Both the position numbers and the translations under genes were made by a program. From assembly GCA_028285005.1 (NCBI GenBank), contig JANQQP010000043.1, positions 1 to 64,000 on the forward strand: 64,000 nt of DNA, read 5' to 3'. Below, one piece after another: positions 62,064 through 64,000 of this stretch (its first letter is position 1; the number at the start of each line of letters is the position of its first letter). This DNA is from Dehalococcoidia bacterium (GTDB lineage: Bacteria > Chloroflexota > Dehalococcoidia > Lucifugimonadales > Lucifugimonadaceae). The notes beneath the pieces are model-generated. The model made no database searches. It was not told where the DNA came from and saw only the letters and a program-made list of their open reading frames with translations.

Positions 62064-62864
62064 ATGTTGACGGTCAACCTGATGGTTTCTTCTCGTCCAC
62101 GCACATATTCGGTTGAAGCGGTCGTCGTGCGCGCCAGCGATTTCGGTGAGGCCGACAGGCTCGTCACGCTACTTACACCGTTCAGCGGCCTGGTCCGGGC
62201 GGTTGCGAGAGGCGCTCGTAAACCGAAGTCGAGACTAGGCGGGAACGTCGACCTGCTACGGCACGTCAAAGTCTCGGTCAACGAAGGACGCTCGCTTCAT
62301 TCGGTCTCACAGGCGCAGTCGATCTCCAGTCTGCGCGGGCTGCACACTGGCCTCGAGAAGATGTCGACCGGTCTGTACATGGCCGAGCTGGCCGAACGGT
62401 TCTCGGTCGAAGGCGGCTCCAACCCGGCACTCTTCAACCAGCTCGTGAAGATGCTGCAGATCCTGGACTCCGAGCCGTTGCATCCGCTGATGGCGCGGTG
62501 GTTCGAGATGCAGGTGCTACGCATCAACGGCTTCGTGCCGACGATCTCGCAGTGCGTCGACTGTGGCGCCGGGCTGGAGCCGCAGGGACACGTGTTCTCG
62601 CCTGAACGCGGCGGCATCGTCTGCCCGGATTGCAGGGCGTCTGAAAGCGATGTACTGCTGACGGCATCGCTCAATACGGTTAAGCTGCTGCGGCACATGG
62701 CCCGGGCACAGTGGGAAGCTGTGCAGCCGCTGCGTCCGGATGAGGACGAGCTGCGGCAGGTTGGTCGGATACTGAAAGAGCACCTGCAGTTCGTGCTTGA
62801 CCGCAATGTGCGATCGACCGCCTTCATGGACGAAGTGACACGCTGGCGATCAGATTCAGACTGA
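62064..62864 (+). CDS. recO: DNA repair protein RecO
   Basis: This 266-residue protein begins with an OB fold (SVEAVVVRASDFGEADRLVTLLTPFSGLVRAVARGARKPKSR) and a helical domain; the zinc site C-x2-C...C-x2-C is in ISQCVDCGAGLEP and GGIVCPDCRA. An alternative start is the Met at 62082. RecO anneals single-stranded DNA and loads RecA with RecR, encoded at 43.2 kb. A fifth enolase-superfamily gene follows after 32 nt. Confidence 0.93.
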   Translation: MLTVNLMVSSRPRTYSVEAVVVRASDFGEADRLVTLLTPFSGLVRAVARGARKPKSRLGGNVDLLRHVKVSVNEGRSLHSVSQAQSISSLRGLHTGLEKMSTGLYMAELAERFSVEGGSNPALFNQLVKMLQILDSEPLHPLMARWFEMQVLRINGFVPTISQCVDCGAGLEPQGHVFSPERGGIVCPDCRASESDVLLTASLNTVKLLRHMARAQWEAVQPLRPDEDELRQVGRILKEHLQFVLDRNVRSTAFMDEVTRWRSDSD

Positions 62865-62896
62865 CCATCTCGGCGCTGCTGCTTAAGGACTAACTG

Positions 62897-64000
62897 TTGA
62901 AGATCACCGATATCAAGACCTTTGTTGTTGATGGTGTTGCCCGGCCCTGGACCCTTGTGAAGGTCGAGACCGACTCAGGAATCGTCGGCTGGGGAGACAG
63001 CACCGACTGGGACGCGTTTCCTGCTGTTGTCGGGATGATCGATCACCTGAAGCCGCTGGTGATCGGCAAGGACCCGATGAACGGTTTGCGCATCTGGCAT
63101 GACCTGGCGAACTACAACCTGCGTCACCACGGCGGCATCGCATGGAAAGCGATGGCCGGGATCGATTCGGCACTGTGGGACATTCGAGGCAAAAACCTGA
63201 ATGCGCCCGTGTGGCAATTGCTTGGTGGGCGAGTGTGGGACGAGGTCCGTGTCTACTGGTCGCACTGCGGGTCGTTCAGGGCTCGCCACTACGAACGGCT
63301 CGGCACACCGCCGGTGAAGACGACAGATGATCTGCGGAAGTTAAGCGAAGAGGTGCTGGCCCGAGGTTTCACGGCGATCAAGACCAACACGATGGCGCTC
63401 GAGGATCTGCCACCGCTCGGATCCATGCGTATCGGTAGAACCGGCGGTGCGGCGAGTCCGGAGGCGATCGCCAATGTGCGAGGCGTTGTCGGCACTTTCA
63501 GAGAGGCGCTTGGACCAGACATCGGCATAGCGCTGGACGTGGCTCACAACTACAAGCTCGCTGGTGCCATCGATGTCGCTCGCGCGCTAGAAGAGTTCGA
63601 CATGATGTGGCTCGAGACAGAGACATGGGACCCGAAGTCGCTGCGAACGGTGCGCGAGTCGACAACTACGCGCATCTGCACCGGTGAGAGCCTGTTCGGA
63701 ATCGAGGACTACCGGCCGTTCTTGGAACTGTACGCGCAGGATGTGATCATGCCAGACCTGGCATGGAACGGGATCACAGTGTCGAAGCAGATCTGCGATT
63801 TCGCGGCCGGCTTCGACACTTTCGTCGCCCCGCACAACACGCACAGTCCGATCTGCACGTTCCAATCGCTGCATGTTGCGTCAACGGCCCCGAACCTGAT
63901 GATCATGGAGATCGATGGGGACGACGCGCCCTGGCGAGATGACCTGCTAACGCATCCGTTTGAGTTCGAGAACGGCTATGTGAAGGTGCCGGACCGCCCT
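62897..64000 (+). CDS. Enolase-superfamily enzyme, partial at window end
   Basis: This starts at TTG (KITDIKTFVVDG) and is open at 64000, with 368 codons visible. It retains GWGDSTDWD, AGIDSALWDIRGK, AIKTN, LDVAHNY (D-x-A-H-N), WLETETWDP, TGESLFG and APHNTHSPI with the catalytic His. It is like the galactonate-dehydratase-type members, although AIKTN replaces the usual K-x-K pattern. Only the final C-terminal segment, about 15-20 residues, is missing. It lies 32 nt downstream of recO. The visible C-terminal GYVKVPDRP is typical of the family. Confidence 0.85.
   Translation, partial: MKITDIKTFVVDGVARPWTLVKVETDSGIVGWGDSTDWDAFPAVVGMIDHLKPLVIGKDPMNGLRIWHDLANYNLRHHGGIAWKAMAGIDSALWDIRGKNLNAPVWQLLGGRVWDEVRVYWSHCGSFRARHYERLGTPPVKTTDDLRKLSEEVLARGFTAIKTNTMALEDLPPLGSMRIGRTGGAASPEAIANVRGVVGTFREALGPDIGIALDVAHNYKLAGAIDVARALEEFDMMWLETETWDPKSLRTVRESTTTRICTGESLFGIEDYRPFLELYAQDVIMPDLAWNGITVSKQICDFAAGFDTFVAPHNTHSPICTFQSLHVASTAPNLMIMEIDGDDAPWRDDLLTHPFEFENGYVKVPDRP

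Overview
The window looks like chromosomal DNA from an uncultured Chloroflexota bacterium, most plausibly of the SAR202/Dehalococcoidia lineage. This is an inference. It rests on moderately high GC, frequent TTG and GTG starts, five mandelate-racemase/enolase-superfamily genes in 64 kb (such expansions are a known SAR202 trait), and the mix of DUF1028, NIPSNAP, AcoX-like and DUF5679 proteins. I found no rRNA, tRNA, CRISPR array or prophage.

Layout. 1-314 is a mosaic of short hairpin repeats. 315-10554 (minus strand) is the most distinctive region: a tightly overlapped operon reading Zn-ribbon/PTPS-like fusion, PTPS-related polytopic membrane protein, signal-anchored surface protein with a C-terminal TM-RRRR tail, exosortase-G-like protein, family 2 glycosyltransferase, GT-C-like glycosyltransferase, followed by a two-finger C2H2 protein. 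This matches the XrtG (Gram-positive-type exosortase) gene set, but the exosortase has Ser where Cys is expected and contains no cysteine at all. 10818-25268 holds corA, a HAD dehalogenase, a lipoprotein metalloprotease, a lipoyl E2 with an AcoX-like partner, several oxidoreductases, an odd inositol-phosphatase-like gene, a DMT transporter and PPDK. gyrB is at 25.3-27.7 kb. A RAYT (REP-associated tyrosine transposase) gene at 28.2 kb lies between two inverted REP-like elements.

28.8-30.9 kb encodes the 2-oxoacid dehydrogenase E1 alpha and beta, apart from the E2 at 14.3 kb. 30.9-37.5 kb carries a two-component pair, a diguanylate cyclase, a VLRF1-like ribosome-rescue factor with a GNAT, and a long coiled-coil lipoprotein. 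37.8-43.2 kb is catabolic: two enolase-superfamily dehydratases, GDPD and sulfatase. 43.2-52.7 kb is largely housekeeping (recR, ybaB, sulP, moeA, pheT, pheS) with a tandem pair of arrestin-like genes. 53.2 kb encodes a 46-residue zinc ribbon with a structured, repeat-rich leader. 53.5-58.7 kb looks like a sugar-acid catabolic cluster (aldo/keto reductase, two enolase-superfamily enzymes, an orphan protein, MFS transporter). 58.7-62.9 kb has a Nudix hydrolase, a NadD-PyrE fusion, obg and recO, and the window ends inside a fifth enolase-superfamily gene.

How it fits together: the organism appears to be a heterotroph that dehydrates sugar acids, desulfates organosulfates, and feeds 2-oxoacids to a lipoyl-dependent dehydrogenase complex. 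The XrtG locus would process and perhaps glycosylate a surface protein. All functions were read from sequence motifs by eye; no database search was run.
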